The position numbers and the translations under genes were made by a program. From Polyangium sp. 6x1 (GTDB taxonomy: Bacteria > Myxococcota_A > Polyangia > Polyangiales > Polyangiaceae): DNA of 45,396 nt. A model generated the notes under the pieces. That model was not told the origin of the DNA. It saw only the letters and a program-made list of their open reading frames with translations, and made no database searches. Within the stretch, counting starts at the first letter, position 1, and each line of letters starts with the position of its first letter. Below are positions 16,701-26,024 of the stretch, piece by piece. The stretch is taken from positions 1 to 45,396 of the forward strand of contig NZ_JARZHH010000082.1 of the NCBI RefSeq assembly GCF_029946515.1, read 5' to 3'.

Positions 16701-18359
16701 GTGAAGATCCGTAGACCCGACCCCCGCGCCGAGCGCCCCGGCCGGAAGACCGAAACCGCGCGCGTAAAGCCGTCCGATGACGAACGAGCCGGCGCGTCCC
16801 CGCAGAGGGAGCCGCGCGGGCCGAGGCCCGAGCGAGGGCGCGGCGGAGGTCGGCCGGGCGAGGAGGCGCGCGGCGCGAAGGGAAAACCGCGCGTCGCCGA
16901 AGGACGAGGCCAGGCGCCCGGCGCGGCGCGCGGCAAGGGTCCCGCGAAGAAGGGGGCGCCTCCCGCGCGCAGCGGCAAGGGGGCACGACCGGAGGCGCGG
17001 GGCGCCGCGGCGCGGCCCAACGCGCCTGCGCGAGGCGGGAGGCCTGCGACGACGGACGATCTCACGCGGGGCGCCGCGGCGCGGCCTGGAGCGCCTGCGC
17101 GAAGTGGAAGGCCTGCAACGACGGACGATCTCACGCGGGGCCCGCGGGGCGGAACGGGCGCCGGTCGTCGCGCGGAGGCGCCGCGCCCGAGGCCCGAGCC
17201 TCGCCCCGCGCCGGAGGCGAGCGGGCCCTCGCGAAGCGGCACGGTCGCGCTCATCGGAAGGCCGAACGTCGGCAAATCCACGCTGCTCAACGCGGCGCTC
17301 CAGCAGCCGCTCGCCATCGTGTCGAAGACGCCGCAGACCACGCGCGACGCGCTGCTCGGCGTCGTGCACCACGGCGCCGCGGAGATCGCGCTGCTCGACA
17401 CGCCGGGCCTGCATCGGCCGCGCACGCAGCTCGGCCGCGTGATGAACGAGGCCGCGCGGGACGCGGCGCGCCGCGCCGATGTCGTCGTCTTCGTGACGGA
17501 CGTCTCGCCGCGACCCGTGAAGCACAAGGAAGACGGGACGCCCATCGCGCCACGCCCGCTCCTGCCGCACCCCGGGGATCTCGTCCTGCTCTCGGATCTC
17601 GCGCCCGATCGGCCCGCGGTGCTCGTCGTGAACAAGGTCGATCTGCTCCGGGACAAACGGCACCTCTTGCCGCTGCTCGAGGCCTACGGAAAGGTGCGGA
17701 ACTTCGACGCGATCGTGCCCGTGTCGGCGCAACGCGAGGACGGGATCACGCTCGTGCTCGACGAGATCGCGCGCTTCTTGCCCGAGGGTCCGTTCCGGTA
17801 CGGCGTCGACGACGTGACCGACAAACCCGCGCGGTACTTCGCTGCGGAGTACGTGCGCGAGCAGATCCTCCGCGCCACGCAGGACGAGGTGCCGCATGCT
17901 GCGGCCGTCACCATCGACCGGTACGCCGAGCCGCGCGCCGCGGGGCAAACGGTCCAGATCGACGCCACGATCCACGTCGAGCGGCAGGGCCAGAAGCGGA
18001 TCCTCATCGGCGCGGCCGGCGCCATGATGAAGCGCATCGGCATCGCCGCGCGCGAGCGCATCGAGGAGCTCGTCGGCGGCAAGGTCGTCCTGCGCCTCTG
18101 GGTGCGCGTGACGCCGGACTGGCGCGAGTCTTTGCCGCGCCTCGAGGAGCTCGGTTACGGCAAGGCGCGCAGCGGCGGAGCGGACGCGGCCGAGTACGTG
18201 ATCGTTGCCGAGCAGGACGCGGAAGCCGACGAGACCGACGACGAAGGCGACGAAGACCTCGACAACCTCGACGACGAGGGGGAAGAGGACGAAGACCAGG
18301 ACGAGGAGGACCTCGACGACGACGACGAGGACACGTCCGACGACGACGAGGAGGAATGA
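16701..18359 (+). CDS. era: GTPase Era with long N-terminal and acidic C-terminal extensions
   Basis: This 552-aa protein is much longer than typical Era (about 300). The GTPase core (about residues 180-365) has G1 GRPNVGKS, a T-rich switch (KTPQTTRDALLG), G3 DTPG and G4 NKVD. A KH domain (about 400-490) has the GxxG-type loop IGAAGAMMKRIG and RIEELVGGKVVLRLWVRV, which identifies Era, the 16S-rRNA-binding assembly factor of the 30S subunit. Residues 1-180 are Arg/Gly/Pro/Ala-rich with a 23-residue tandem duplication. Residues from about 507 to the end are almost all Asp/Glu. The start GTG at 16701 has no obvious ribosome-binding site, but no later in-frame ATG precedes the G domain. The stop overlaps the first possible start of der (ATGA, 18356-18359). 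Confidence 0.93.
   Translation: MKIRRPDPRAERPGRKTETARVKPSDDERAGASPQREPRGPRPERGRGGGRPGEEARGAKGKPRVAEGRGQAPGAARGKGPAKKGAPPARSGKGARPEARGAAARPNAPARGGRPATTDDLTRGAAARPGAPARSGRPATTDDLTRGPRGGTGAGRRAEAPRPRPEPRPAPEASGPSRSGTVALIGRPNVGKSTLLNAALQQPLAIVSKTPQTTRDALLGVVHHGAAEIALLDTPGLHRPRTQLGRVMNEAARDAARRADVVVFVTDVSPRPVKHKEDGTPIAPRPLLPHPGDLVLLSDLAPDRPAVLVVNKVDLLRDKRHLLPLLEAYGKVRNFDAIVPVSAQREDGITLVLDEIARFLPEGPFRYGVDDVTDKPARYFAAEYVREQILRATQDEVPHAAAVTIDRYAEPRAAGQTVQIDATIHVERQGQKRILIGAAGAMMKRIGIAARERIEELVGGKVVLRLWVRVTPDWRESLPRLEELGYGKARSGGADAAEYVIVAEQDAEADETDDEGDEDLDNLDDEGEEDEDQDEEDLDDDDEDTSDDDEEE
17001..17138 (+). repeat. 69-bp in-frame tandem duplication within era
   Basis: Two 69-bp units (17001-17069 and 17070-17138) encode 23-residue repeats beginning GAAARP and ending RPATTDDLTR, differing at a few bases. 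They lie in the disordered N-terminal extension of Era, and the exact multiple of three keeps the frame. Confidence 0.85.
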
Positions 18360-18361
18360 CG

Positions 18362-19762
18362 ATGCAAGAAGACCAAATCGAGCAGCCGGACGAGGGCGTG
18401 AACCCCGCGCGGGTGATGAACGCTCCGCTGCCGATCGTCGCGATCGTCGGCCGCCCCAACGTCGGCAAGAGCACCCTGTTCAACCGCCTCGTCGGGAAGA
18501 AGACCGCGATCGTGCACGACGAGCCCGGCGTCACGCGCGATCGCCACTACAGCGACGTCACCTCGCGCGGCCGGAGGTACACGCTCGTCGACACGGGCGG
18601 CTTCGATCCGGAGAGCGACGATCCCATGCGCCAGGGGATCAAGCGCCAGATCGACGTCGCGATCACGGAGGCCGACGTCATCGTGTGTGTGCTCGACGCG
18701 AGCCAACCGCCGACGCCGGCCGATCACGCCGAGCTCGATCTGCTCCGCCGCGCGGGCAAACCCGTCATCTACTGCGCGAACAAGGCCGACTCCCAGCGCG
18801 CCGAGCTCGAGCTGTCCGATCTCTACCGCCTCGGCGCGCGCGACCTCATCCCCTTCTCCGCCCTCCACGGTAGGCGCATCGACGAGCTCGAAGCGGCGAT
18901 CGCGGCCGCGCTCCCGCCTCTCCCGCCCGAGCCGCAGGAAGGCGAGGCGCCGGACGAGGCCATCCGCGTCGCGATCGTGGGCCGCCCGAACGCCGGCAAA
19001 TCCTCGCTCGTGAACCGCCTGCTCGGCGAGGAGCGCCTCCTCGTCGACTCACGCCCCGGCACCACGCGCGACGCCATCGACACGCGCATCACGAAGGGCA
19101 AACACTCGTTCCTCTTCATCGACACGGCCGGCATCCGGCGCAAGGCGAAGGTCACGAAGGAGGACAGCGTCGTCGAGGCGGTGAGCGTGCTCCACGCGAT
19201 CCGCGCGATGGAGCGCGCCGAGGTCGTCGTCCTCCTGAGCGACGCGTTCGAAGGCGTGGCCGAGCAGGACGCGAAGATCCTCGGCCTCGCCGTCGATCGC
19301 GCCCGCGCCGTCGTCGTCGGCCTCAACAAGGCCGACCTGCTCGACAAGAAGGGCTTCGGGAAGGCCGAGGAGAACGCGCGGGACAAACTCTCGTTCGTGC
19401 CGTGGGCGCCCATCGTGCCCATCAGCGCGAAGACGGGCCGCGGCGTGGGCAACCTGCTCTCCACGATCACGCGTGTCGCCAAGGCGTTCCGCACGCGCGT
19501 CGGCACCGGCGAGCTCAACCGCTTCTTCGAGCAGGTCCTCGAGCACCGCCCGCCGCCCACGTCGGGCGGACGCGCGCCGCGGCTCTACTACATCACGCAG
19601 GCCGAAACCTCACCGCCGCTCTTCGTGATCATGGCGAGCGCACCGGAGCAGATCCACTTCAGCTACCAGCGCTACGTCCAGAACCAGCTCCGCAAGAACT
19701 TCGGCTTCGAGGGCGTGCCGGTGCGCGTGAAGTACAAGGCGAGGCGACGCCGCGGCGAGTGA
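18362..19762 (+). CDS. der: Ribosome-assembly GTPase Der (EngA)
   Basis: This 466-aa protein is diagnostic of Der: two GTPase domains in tandem followed by a KH-like domain. Domain 1 has GRPNVGKSTLFNRL (near residue 30), DTGGF and NKAD. Domain 2 has GRPNAGKSSLVNRLLG (near 206), DTAGIRRKAKV and NKADL. The C-terminal domain (about 380-466) includes PLFVIMASAPEQIHFSYQRY. Der acts in late 50S-subunit assembly. The ATG at 18362 is preferred because AGGAGG (18349-18354) lies 7 bases upstream; the ATG at 18356, overlapping the era stop, is only 1 base from it. Tight coupling to era is clear either way. The stop codon abuts the stop of the convergent next gene with no gap. Confidence 0.97.
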   Translation: MQEDQIEQPDEGVNPARVMNAPLPIVAIVGRPNVGKSTLFNRLVGKKTAIVHDEPGVTRDRHYSDVTSRGRRYTLVDTGGFDPESDDPMRQGIKRQIDVAITEADVIVCVLDASQPPTPADHAELDLLRRAGKPVIYCANKADSQRAELELSDLYRLGARDLIPFSALHGRRIDELEAAIAAALPPLPPEPQEGEAPDEAIRVAIVGRPNAGKSSLVNRLLGEERLLVDSRPGTTRDAIDTRITKGKHSFLFIDTAGIRRKAKVTKEDSVVEAVSVLHAIRAMERAEVVVLLSDAFEGVAEQDAKILGLAVDRARAVVVGLNKADLLDKKGFGKAEENARDKLSFVPWAPIVPISAKTGRGVGNLLSTITRVAKAFRTRVGTGELNRFFEQVLEHRPPPTSGGRAPRLYYITQAETSPPLFVIMASAPEQIHFSYQRYVQNQLRKNFGFEGVPVRVKYKARRRRGE

Positions 19763-21508
19763 CTAGTCCCCTCGGTGCGACGGCCGCCCCGACGACGGGC
19801 GGCCCTCGTTCACCGGGATCTCGACGCGCGGCGCCTCGTCGCGCACATGCTCCGTCCCCGCGTCTTTCCACACCGGCACCGAGCGGGCGAACACCTCCAG
19901 CCGCTCGATCTCCTCATCGTCGACCAGGCACCGCAAGCCGAGCACCGCCTGGTTGATCCCCGTGAAGCCGAGCGCCTTCGCCAGCGCGCGCAGCCTGTCC
20001 TGCTCGTCCTCTTGCGGCTCCGACGGGACCGAGATCGCCTCGCTCGACGGCGACTCCACGTGCCCCCGCAGCGCCGAAGCCGCGCTCCGCGACGGGCCCA
20101 CGATCTCGCGCGCGAGCTGGCGCGCCGCGATCGCGCCCCGCACGAGGTACTGCTCGCGCAGGAGCTGCGCGTTCGTCCGGCCGACCCGCGCGATGAGCAG
20201 CGCTTGATCCTGCCAGTCGCAGATCCGCTGCAGGCTGTAGGTCGTGTTGAAGAAGATGCGCGGCGTCGGCATGAACGCGAGCGCATGCGCCGAGTCGATC
20301 CGCTCCTCCGCGAGGCGCGCCACGTCCTCGTCGTTCAGCCCGTCGATGATGCCGAGATCGCTGCCCCGGATCGGCGCCACGCTCCCCACGCCGAGCATCG
20401 TCGCGGCCCGATCCGTCACCGCACGCAGCACACGCTCGCCGAGCAGCGCGACGGCCACGCCCACGATCAGCGCTCCCTTGTAGCCCTGGAACAGGTAGCC
20501 CTTCTCCGCGCTGCTCGCCTCCTCCGGGCCGGAGAGCAGCGCCACGCCGAGGAACACCGACGCCACGCTCACGATGAGCAGCGTCCGCGCCGCGAACGCC
20601 ATCATGCGCGCGGTCGAATCGTTGCTGGCCGAACGAAACAGGATCTGCCCGAGGTTCAGCGTGAACGACACCATGCACGCCGCGCCCACCGAGAGCGAGA
20701 CGAGGTGCCGCAGCTCGTTCTCGCTCCGCGCGTACCGGAGCAGGATCACCGCGCAGGCGATGAGGATCGCCGACGCGACGAAGCCGAAGATCGTCGCGTG
20801 CCGCGCCATGCGCTGCACCGACTCGCGCATGAGCTCGTTCTCGTAGGCCCACATGCGCTCGACCTTCTCGCGCAGCTCGAGCCGATCCCGCACCGCCGTG
20901 CCCGGCGCGTACCCCACCTTCAGCCGGAAATCGCCGCGCGCGAAGCGCCGCTCGACCAGCATCGCCGAGCACACCGCGAGGATCGCTGGCATCGCGCACG
21001 CCCCGAGCACCCGCAGCCGCGCGATCGGCGACGTGCTCCACTCCGCGAGATCCTGGTAGGCGACTGCGAGCATCCCGCCGAGACACGCGAAGATGATCCA
21101 CCGCACGAACGACGGCGCGATGAGCGCGAGGAACCCGAGCAGCGCGCGGAACCGCTCCTCGCCCACCAGCATCGACTCCGCGAAGGATTGGCCGATCAGC
21201 GTGTGCAGGAAGAACACCACGACCCCGATCGCGAGCCCGGAACCGATCTCCGCCACGTACTGCGGGCGGTTCGGCGCGACGAACCGGAAGAACAGCACCG
21301 CGCCCGCGTAGGCCGCGATCACGAGCACGGCGACCGCGAGCGCGCCGCGGACGGCCGATCGGGGCTCGGCCGGGCGGGCCGCGGGCGCGCCGTCGACGAT
21401 GCGGGGCGGCGCGGCGGCGGATCGGGCCACCTCGGCGCTCTTGCCGGGCGTGTGCCGCAGGGTCGGCGGCGACACCGGCGATTCGGCGGGGGGCGCAGGA
21501 TCGGGCAA
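19763..21508 (-). CDS. Multi-pass membrane protein of unknown function
   Basis: About 581 aa. No ATG fits the hydrophobic domain start. A TTG at 21508 with GGAGGT 6 bases upstream is the best start, giving a Pro-rich N-terminus before the first membrane helix. Hydrophobic segments recur from about residue 55 to 365, for example LAVAVLVIAAYAGAVLFFRF, ILIACAVILLRYA and MAFAARTLLIVSVASVFLGV. A charged cytoplasmic-type loop (VRDRLELREKVERMWAYE) lies between them. The C-terminal 200 residues are soluble (DWQDQALLIARVGRTNAQ; ALGFTGINQAVLGLRCLVDD). I do not recognise the family. The tail abuts der tail-to-tail, and the small gene at 21568 lies 59 bp upstream on the same strand. Confidence 0.8.
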   Translation of the reverse strand: MPDPAPPAESPVSPPTLRHTPGKSAEVARSAAAPPRIVDGAPAARPAEPRSAVRGALAVAVLVIAAYAGAVLFFRFVAPNRPQYVAEIGSGLAIGVVVFFLHTLIGQSFAESMLVGEERFRALLGFLALIAPSFVRWIIFACLGGMLAVAYQDLAEWSTSPIARLRVLGACAMPAILAVCSAMLVERRFARGDFRLKVGYAPGTAVRDRLELREKVERMWAYENELMRESVQRMARHATIFGFVASAILIACAVILLRYARSENELRHLVSLSVGAACMVSFTLNLGQILFRSASNDSTARMMAFAARTLLIVSVASVFLGVALLSGPEEASSAEKGYLFQGYKGALIVGVAVALLGERVLRAVTDRAATMLGVGSVAPIRGSDLGIIDGLNDEDVARLAEERIDSAHALAFMPTPRIFFNTTYSLQRICDWQDQALLIARVGRTNAQLLREQYLVRGAIAARQLAREIVGPSRSAASALRGHVESPSSEAISVPSEPQEDEQDRLRALAKALGFTGINQAVLGLRCLVDDEEIERLEVFARSVPVWKDAGTEHVRDEAPRVEIPVNEGRPSSGRPSHRGD

Positions 21509-21567
21509 GGCAGGACCTCCGCCTGCATCGTACCTGCCTGCGCTCCCCCTCCTGCCGCGAAATCGCG

Positions 21568-21951
21568 TCAGCGCCGCATCGTCGACATCGTCCGGCGCGA
21601 GCCGCGGTGGGTCTGCGTGCGGTCGGCGGGCTCGTCGATCTCGTACATCTCGGCGTCCGGCGGCGGGCGCACGGCCTTGCCGTGCAGGCCGCCCGGATGC
21701 TCGCCGCTCTCGTAGCGGGCGTCGCTCTCCTGGCTGCTGATGCCGCCCGACTGCGCCTCGGCGATGCGCCGCATCGTGCGCTCGTCGGCCTGCTTCGGCC
21801 TCGTGCGGACGACGCGCCTGCCGGACCTGCCGAGGCGCCCCTTTTGCACGAGCCACACCGCCGCGACCACGGCCGAAAGGAGCCCGGCCGCGCGCTGGAT
21901 GCCGCGCCAGGCTCCCCGGACGCGGCGCTGCCACCTGCGAGGAATGTTCAT
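21568..21951 (-). CDS. Small protein with one hydrophobic segment, unknown
   Basis: A 127-aa frame starts at the ATG at 21951. The N-terminus is basic (MNIPRRWQRRVRGAWRG), then hydrophobic (GLLSAVVAAVWLVQ), then strongly basic (KGRLGRSGRRVVRTRPK), which suggests a single-pass or membrane-associated protein with a cytoplasmic polar tail. The last 70 residues are charged and probably disordered. It is on the same strand as the multi-pass membrane protein 59 bp downstream. No good ribosome-binding site is visible, and the family is not recognised. Confidence 0.6.
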   Translation of the reverse strand: MNIPRRWQRRVRGAWRGIQRAAGLLSAVVAAVWLVQKGRLGRSGRRVVRTRPKQADERTMRRIAEAQSGGISSQESDARYESGEHPGGLHGKAVRPPPDAEMYEIDEPADRTQTHRGSRRTMSTMRR

Positions 21952-22079
21952 GCGTGAAAGGGTGGGGAGGCGGGCCGCGATCGTAAAGCGGCGGCGACGC
22001 TCGGGGCGCGCGGCGCGAAAAAACACGCGGCGGGAACGAGTTGCCCCATTCCCGCCGCAATGCCCACGCGGGCGCTCGG

Positions 22080-22763
22080 TTATTTCTGCGTCGCCTTCCG
22101 CATCTGGCACATGAGATCACAGACCTCGAGCGGCAAGGTCTCGCGCTTCGGCTTCTGCTCCTCCTTGACGACCGGATTCGACTTCTTGGGATCGGTCGAT
22201 TTCACGTTCGTGTTTCCGCTCGTCCGCGGAGACGCCTTCTTCTCGGGCGCGGCCGCCTCCTTCGCGGGCGCCGTCTTCACCTCGGCGGGCTCGGCGGGGA
22301 GCGTCGCGGCGCGCTTGAGGGCCACCTCGAAATGGGGCGAGACGCGACCGCCCAGCGTCATCGGCTCGGCCTTGGGGCGCGCACTCGCGGCGCCGATCGC
22401 CATGGCCGAGACCAGGATGGCGCCCACCGCGGCGACCAGCCACTGTCCTTTGCGGCTCTGCGTCGCGACCACCTCGGCGCGCGGCTCGGGGACCGGCGCG
22501 GGCGCCGGCTCGGGCGCGCCGAAGGGAAAGACCGGCGCGTGCGGCAGGACGGGCTCGGCCGGCTTTTGTGCCGATGCCGCGAGGGCCTTCAGATCGATGA
22601 TGCCGGAGTCGTCTCCGTGTGCGCTCGTTTGCTTCGTCGTGGGTGCGTCGTTCGAGGCCTGGGCCACGAGTGAGCTCAGCGAAAACGTCACCGAGCCGTC
22701 CTCACGCGTTCCCGGGGCCTCCCTCGAGGACATCGTCGGATTGGATCGAGGAATGCTCTTCAT
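22080..22763 (-). CDS. Single-pass membrane protein, unknown
   Basis: A 227-aa protein starts at the ATG at 22763. Residues 20-60 contain SVTFSLSSLVAQASN and DDSGIIDLKALAASA. Similar short motifs occur in cytoplasmic tails of other high-GC bacterial membrane proteins, but I cannot name a family. One transmembrane helix (about 108-127, WLVAAVGAILVSAMAIGAAS) is followed by a Lys/Pro/Ala-rich periplasmic part. The C-terminus (LPLEVCDLMCQMRKATQK) has two Cys spaced CDLMC. The architecture (cytoplasmic motif, one helix, disordered exterior) is like an anti-sigma or signalling adaptor, but no zinc-finger is present. Confidence 0.75.
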   Translation of the reverse strand: MKSIPRSNPTMSSREAPGTREDGSVTFSLSSLVAQASNDAPTTKQTSAHGDDSGIIDLKALAASAQKPAEPVLPHAPVFPFGAPEPAPAPVPEPRAEVVATQSRKGQWLVAAVGAILVSAMAIGAASARPKAEPMTLGGRVSPHFEVALKRAATLPAEPAEVKTAPAKEAAAPEKKASPRTSGNTNVKSTDPKKSNPVVKEEQKPKRETLPLEVCDLMCQMRKATQK

Positions 22764-23017
22764 GGCTCGTAACTCGCTTTCTCCACGTTCACGGGACCGG
22801 GAGCCTCGCCCCCGACCCGAATGGCGACGGTCACTGCATTCGACGCACGGCCGCGATGGAAGTTTTGGTGACCAGGCAAAAGTGAACGAAGGATGAAATC
22901 GATCCGTGGGGGACGGGGGGCGAGCGCTCGGCTTGGTCCGGGACGGGGCTCGTGGTAGCTCTGCCGGCTCGCGTGGACGGCCCGCTTTCCCGGGCGGACG
23001 CGGCATTTTCCCCCTCG

Positions 23018-25993
23018 ATGCGCCCTCGGCTCCTCCTCCCGCTCGTCCTCGCCGCCCTCGCTGGGCCCTCGGCTTGCCGCCCGCCGGCCGAGCATGGCGT
23101 CGAACAGCGCCCGGCCCCGCGCCCCGACGCCTCCGCGCAGGCCCCCGCGACCCCGACCGCTTCCCCGGGCGCCGTTTGCACGCCCGGCGAGGGTCGGTGC
23201 ACCTCCGATGAGATCGCGCTCACGTGCCAGGGTGGCGAGCGCTGGGTCGAGGAGCGCTGCGACGCGGGGTCGACCTGCCTCGGCGCGGGCTGCGTCTCGC
23301 TTCGCGCGGAGGGAACGTCGCCGTTCACGCTCGCGCGGGAGGCGCTCCTCGCGCCCCAGGGGGAAGGCTGGCTCGACGCGTGGAGCGCCGTGGGTCCGCT
23401 CCTCGGCCCCTTGCCCGAAGAAGCGACGACGCCTCCCGACGCCGGCGCCCCGCCCGCGCCCCGCGCCCTTTGCGCGAAGGACGGCTACGTCGAGGTCCAC
23501 GAGAAGGCCGATTCCAAAAAAGGCCCGAAGCCCCCCACCCATTTCGTCCTTTCAGGGCTCCTCGTCTCGGGCCGCGCCCAGCGAATCCTGCTCGCGGCGG
23601 GCGTCTCCGGTCGCGTTCGCATTTCGGTGGCCGGAAAACATGTCTTCGATGCCACGCGCGAGGCCGATCCTGCGCCCTTCCGCGACGAGACGCGCGTCCC
23701 GCTCGACCTCGATCGAGGCGTCCATCGGATCGTCGTCGAGGTCGAGCAACCGACGACCGCGCCCACGGGCTTCTGGCTCCGCGCCCGCTCCCCTTCCGGC
23801 GGACCTGCTCCGGACCTGCTCTTCGCCACGTCTCCCGAGGCCACGTGCGCGCCGGCCGATCTCCTGCGCGCCGACATCCAGAAAAAGCCCACGGCCACGG
23901 GATTCGACATTTCCGTGCGGCCGGCGTGGATCGGCCTCGGCCCACGAAACACCCGGGATCTCCCTCATCGCGCAGAGCTCGCGCCGGACAAAGGCGCCCC
24001 TCGCCTCCTCTCCGAGGGCACCGTGCTCGCCGCCTCCCTCGGCACTCCGGACGGCGCGTTTTCCCTCTCGATTCCCTTCGAAAAGACCGGGACCACCGAC
24101 CTCCGGCTCCGCCTCGGCGCGGCGCCCGGGACTGAGCAGAAGATCCCGCTCGTCTACCGCGGAGCCTTGCAGAAGCGCGTCGTCGCGCTCGCGGACAAAC
24201 GCGAGACGATTGAAAACGCCTCGGCGACCCGCGGCGAAAAAGACAGCCTGCTTGCGCACATCGACGGCCTCGTCGAGAACCTCGCGCAAAATGATCCCGA
24301 CATCTCCTGGATCAAGCGCCAGACCGAAGAAGCCGAGTCCCTCCTCGCCTCGCTCGAAAAAGGCGAGAGCCCGTACGCCGGCCGATTCGGCATCCAGCGC
24401 CGCGCCTATCGCAGCCCGCTCGACGGCCGCCTTCAGCCGTACGTCCTTTTCGTCCCGCGGGCTCATCGCCCCGGGGGAAAACCGCTCCCGCTCGTCGTCG
24501 CCTCCCACGGCCTCGGCAATCGCCCCGAGATCGCGCTGCGGGTCGTCGTCGGCGAGGCGCCCGAGGCGGGCTTCAATGGGCTGCTCGAAGCGCGCCATTT
24601 CCCGGGCCTGCCCGATCTCGGCGCGTTCCTCGTCGCACCCTGGCAATTCGGCAATGCGGGCCAGCGCCACCTCGGCGAGGACGACGTCCTCCGGGCCATC
24701 GCCGAGGTCCGCGCCCATTTCCCCGTCGACGAGCGCCGCATCTCCATCACCGGCTACTCCCTCGGCGGCACCGTCGCGTTTTACCTCCCCTTCCATTACC
24801 CGGACCTCTTCTCCGCCTCGGCCCCGCTCTGCGGCTATCCGAACCTGCTCGGCTGGGAGAGCATTCGAAAAGCCCCCCACACGCCCTGGGAAGACGTCCT
24901 CCTCGCCAAGCGCTACATCGTGAACTGGGCCGAGAATGGCCAGCATGTGCCGCTCTTCATCGTCCACGGCGGAAAGGACGACCCCACACGCTCGCAGCTC
25001 GTCGCCGATCGGTATCGCTCCCTCGGATATCCCTACAAGTTCGACGTCCAGGAGGACCTCGACCACAACGTCTGGGATTACGGCTACGAGGACGGCGACA
25101 TGATCGGATGGCTCAAATCGCATCGGCGGCCAAAGGCGCCCGATCGCGTCCGGTTCGTCACGGGCGAGTGGCGGTACGATCGGGCGCACTGGGTGCGCCT
25201 GCTCGGCATGGAGGCCGAGGACAAATTCGCCGAGATCGACGCGCGCCATTCGAAGGCGGACGGCATCACGGTGAAGACCCGCAACGTGGAGTCGTTCGCC
25301 CTCGATCTGTCGCAGCTCTCGCTGCGCGAAGGGGCGGGCGTGACCGTGGACGGCGCGGCCGTCGAGGGGCCCATCGCTGCGGGGATGCTCTGGCTCGTGA
25401 AGAAGGGCGGCGCGTTCGTCCGCGTGCCCGAGGAGCCGTCGCGCAAAGGGCGCAAGCGCGCCGGGGTCTCGGGCCCGCTCGACGACATCGATCGCCACGG
25501 CCGCCTCGTCGTCTACGGCACCCAGGATCCCGCGCAGATCGAGGCGAATCGCCTCGTCGCCGAGCATTTCGCCTCCTTCGACACCTTCGCGGCCCGCTTC
25601 CCGGTGAAATCCGACGTCGAGATCACCGACGCCGAGATCGACCAGCGCAGCCTCGTCCTCATTGGAAATCCGCGATCGAATCGCGTCACCGCGCTCCTCG
25701 AGAGCGCGCTCCCCGTACGCTTCGAGCCCTCCGCGCTCACGTTCCGCGGCAAGCGGCACGAGGGCGAGGACGTCGGAATCTCGTTCATTCATCCGCACCC
25801 GCGAAACCCGGACGAATACGTCGTGGTGCACGCGGGCGTGGGCTCCGCCGGCACGCTCGCGAGCCGCCACCTCCCGCGCTTCGCCCCCGATTTCGTCGTC
25901 TATGACGGACGCATCACGGTGCAGCGGGGTGGTCACTTGCTCGACCGGCGCGCGGCGCTCGACGGCGGCTTCTTCGGCATCGACTGGAATTGA
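23018..25993 (+). CDS. Large lipoprotein esterase/peptidase-like alpha/beta-hydrolase
   Basis: The protein has 991 aa. The ATG at 23018 gives MRPRLLLPLVLAALAGPSAC, a lipoprotein signal. A Cys-containing segment (about 50-95, VCTPGEGRCTSDEIALTCQG) and beta-rich domains fill the first 450 residues. The hydrolase domain (about 470-700) has PLPLVVASHGLGNRP (oxyanion region), nucleophile elbow GYSLGG (Ser581), an acid candidate in HGGKDDPT (Asp654 or Asp655) and His683 in DLDHNVWDY. This is the order Ser-Asp-His expected for PHB-depolymerase, prolyl-oligopeptidase or feruloyl-esterase-like enzymes. Residues 715-991 form further non-catalytic beta-rich domains. The next gene is a second lipoprotein hydrolase 31 bp downstream, so a two-gene surface hydrolase unit is likely. 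Substrate unknown. Confidence 0.85.
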   Translation: MRPRLLLPLVLAALAGPSACRPPAEHGVEQRPAPRPDASAQAPATPTASPGAVCTPGEGRCTSDEIALTCQGGERWVEERCDAGSTCLGAGCVSLRAEGTSPFTLAREALLAPQGEGWLDAWSAVGPLLGPLPEEATTPPDAGAPPAPRALCAKDGYVEVHEKADSKKGPKPPTHFVLSGLLVSGRAQRILLAAGVSGRVRISVAGKHVFDATREADPAPFRDETRVPLDLDRGVHRIVVEVEQPTTAPTGFWLRARSPSGGPAPDLLFATSPEATCAPADLLRADIQKKPTATGFDISVRPAWIGLGPRNTRDLPHRAELAPDKGAPRLLSEGTVLAASLGTPDGAFSLSIPFEKTGTTDLRLRLGAAPGTEQKIPLVYRGALQKRVVALADKRETIENASATRGEKDSLLAHIDGLVENLAQNDPDISWIKRQTEEAESLLASLEKGESPYAGRFGIQRRAYRSPLDGRLQPYVLFVPRAHRPGGKPLPLVVASHGLGNRPEIALRVVVGEAPEAGFNGLLEARHFPGLPDLGAFLVAPWQFGNAGQRHLGEDDVLRAIAEVRAHFPVDERRISITGYSLGGTVAFYLPFHYPDLFSASAPLCGYPNLLGWESIRKAPHTPWEDVLLAKRYIVNWAENGQHVPLFIVHGGKDDPTRSQLVADRYRSLGYPYKFDVQEDLDHNVWDYGYEDGDMIGWLKSHRRPKAPDRVRFVTGEWRYDRAHWVRLLGMEAEDKFAEIDARHSKADGITVKTRNVESFALDLSQLSLREGAGVTVDGAAVEGPIAAGMLWLVKKGGAFVRVPEEPSRKGRKRAGVSGPLDDIDRHGRLVVYGTQDPAQIEANRLVAEHFASFDTFAARFPVKSDVEITDAEIDQRSLVLIGNPRSNRVTALLESALPVRFEPSALTFRGKRHEGEDVGISFIHPHPRNPDEYVVVHAGVGSAGTLASRHLPRFAPDFVVYDGRITVQRGGHLLDRRAALDGGFFGIDWN

Positions 25994-26024
25994 GATCGTT
26001 TCCGGGATCGCCTAGCGTCGATCC

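Noticed and set aside
22952-23017. Longer N-terminus for the 991-aa lipoprotein from 22952
   Set aside because: It would bury the lipoprotein signal peptide that starts at the ATG at 23018.
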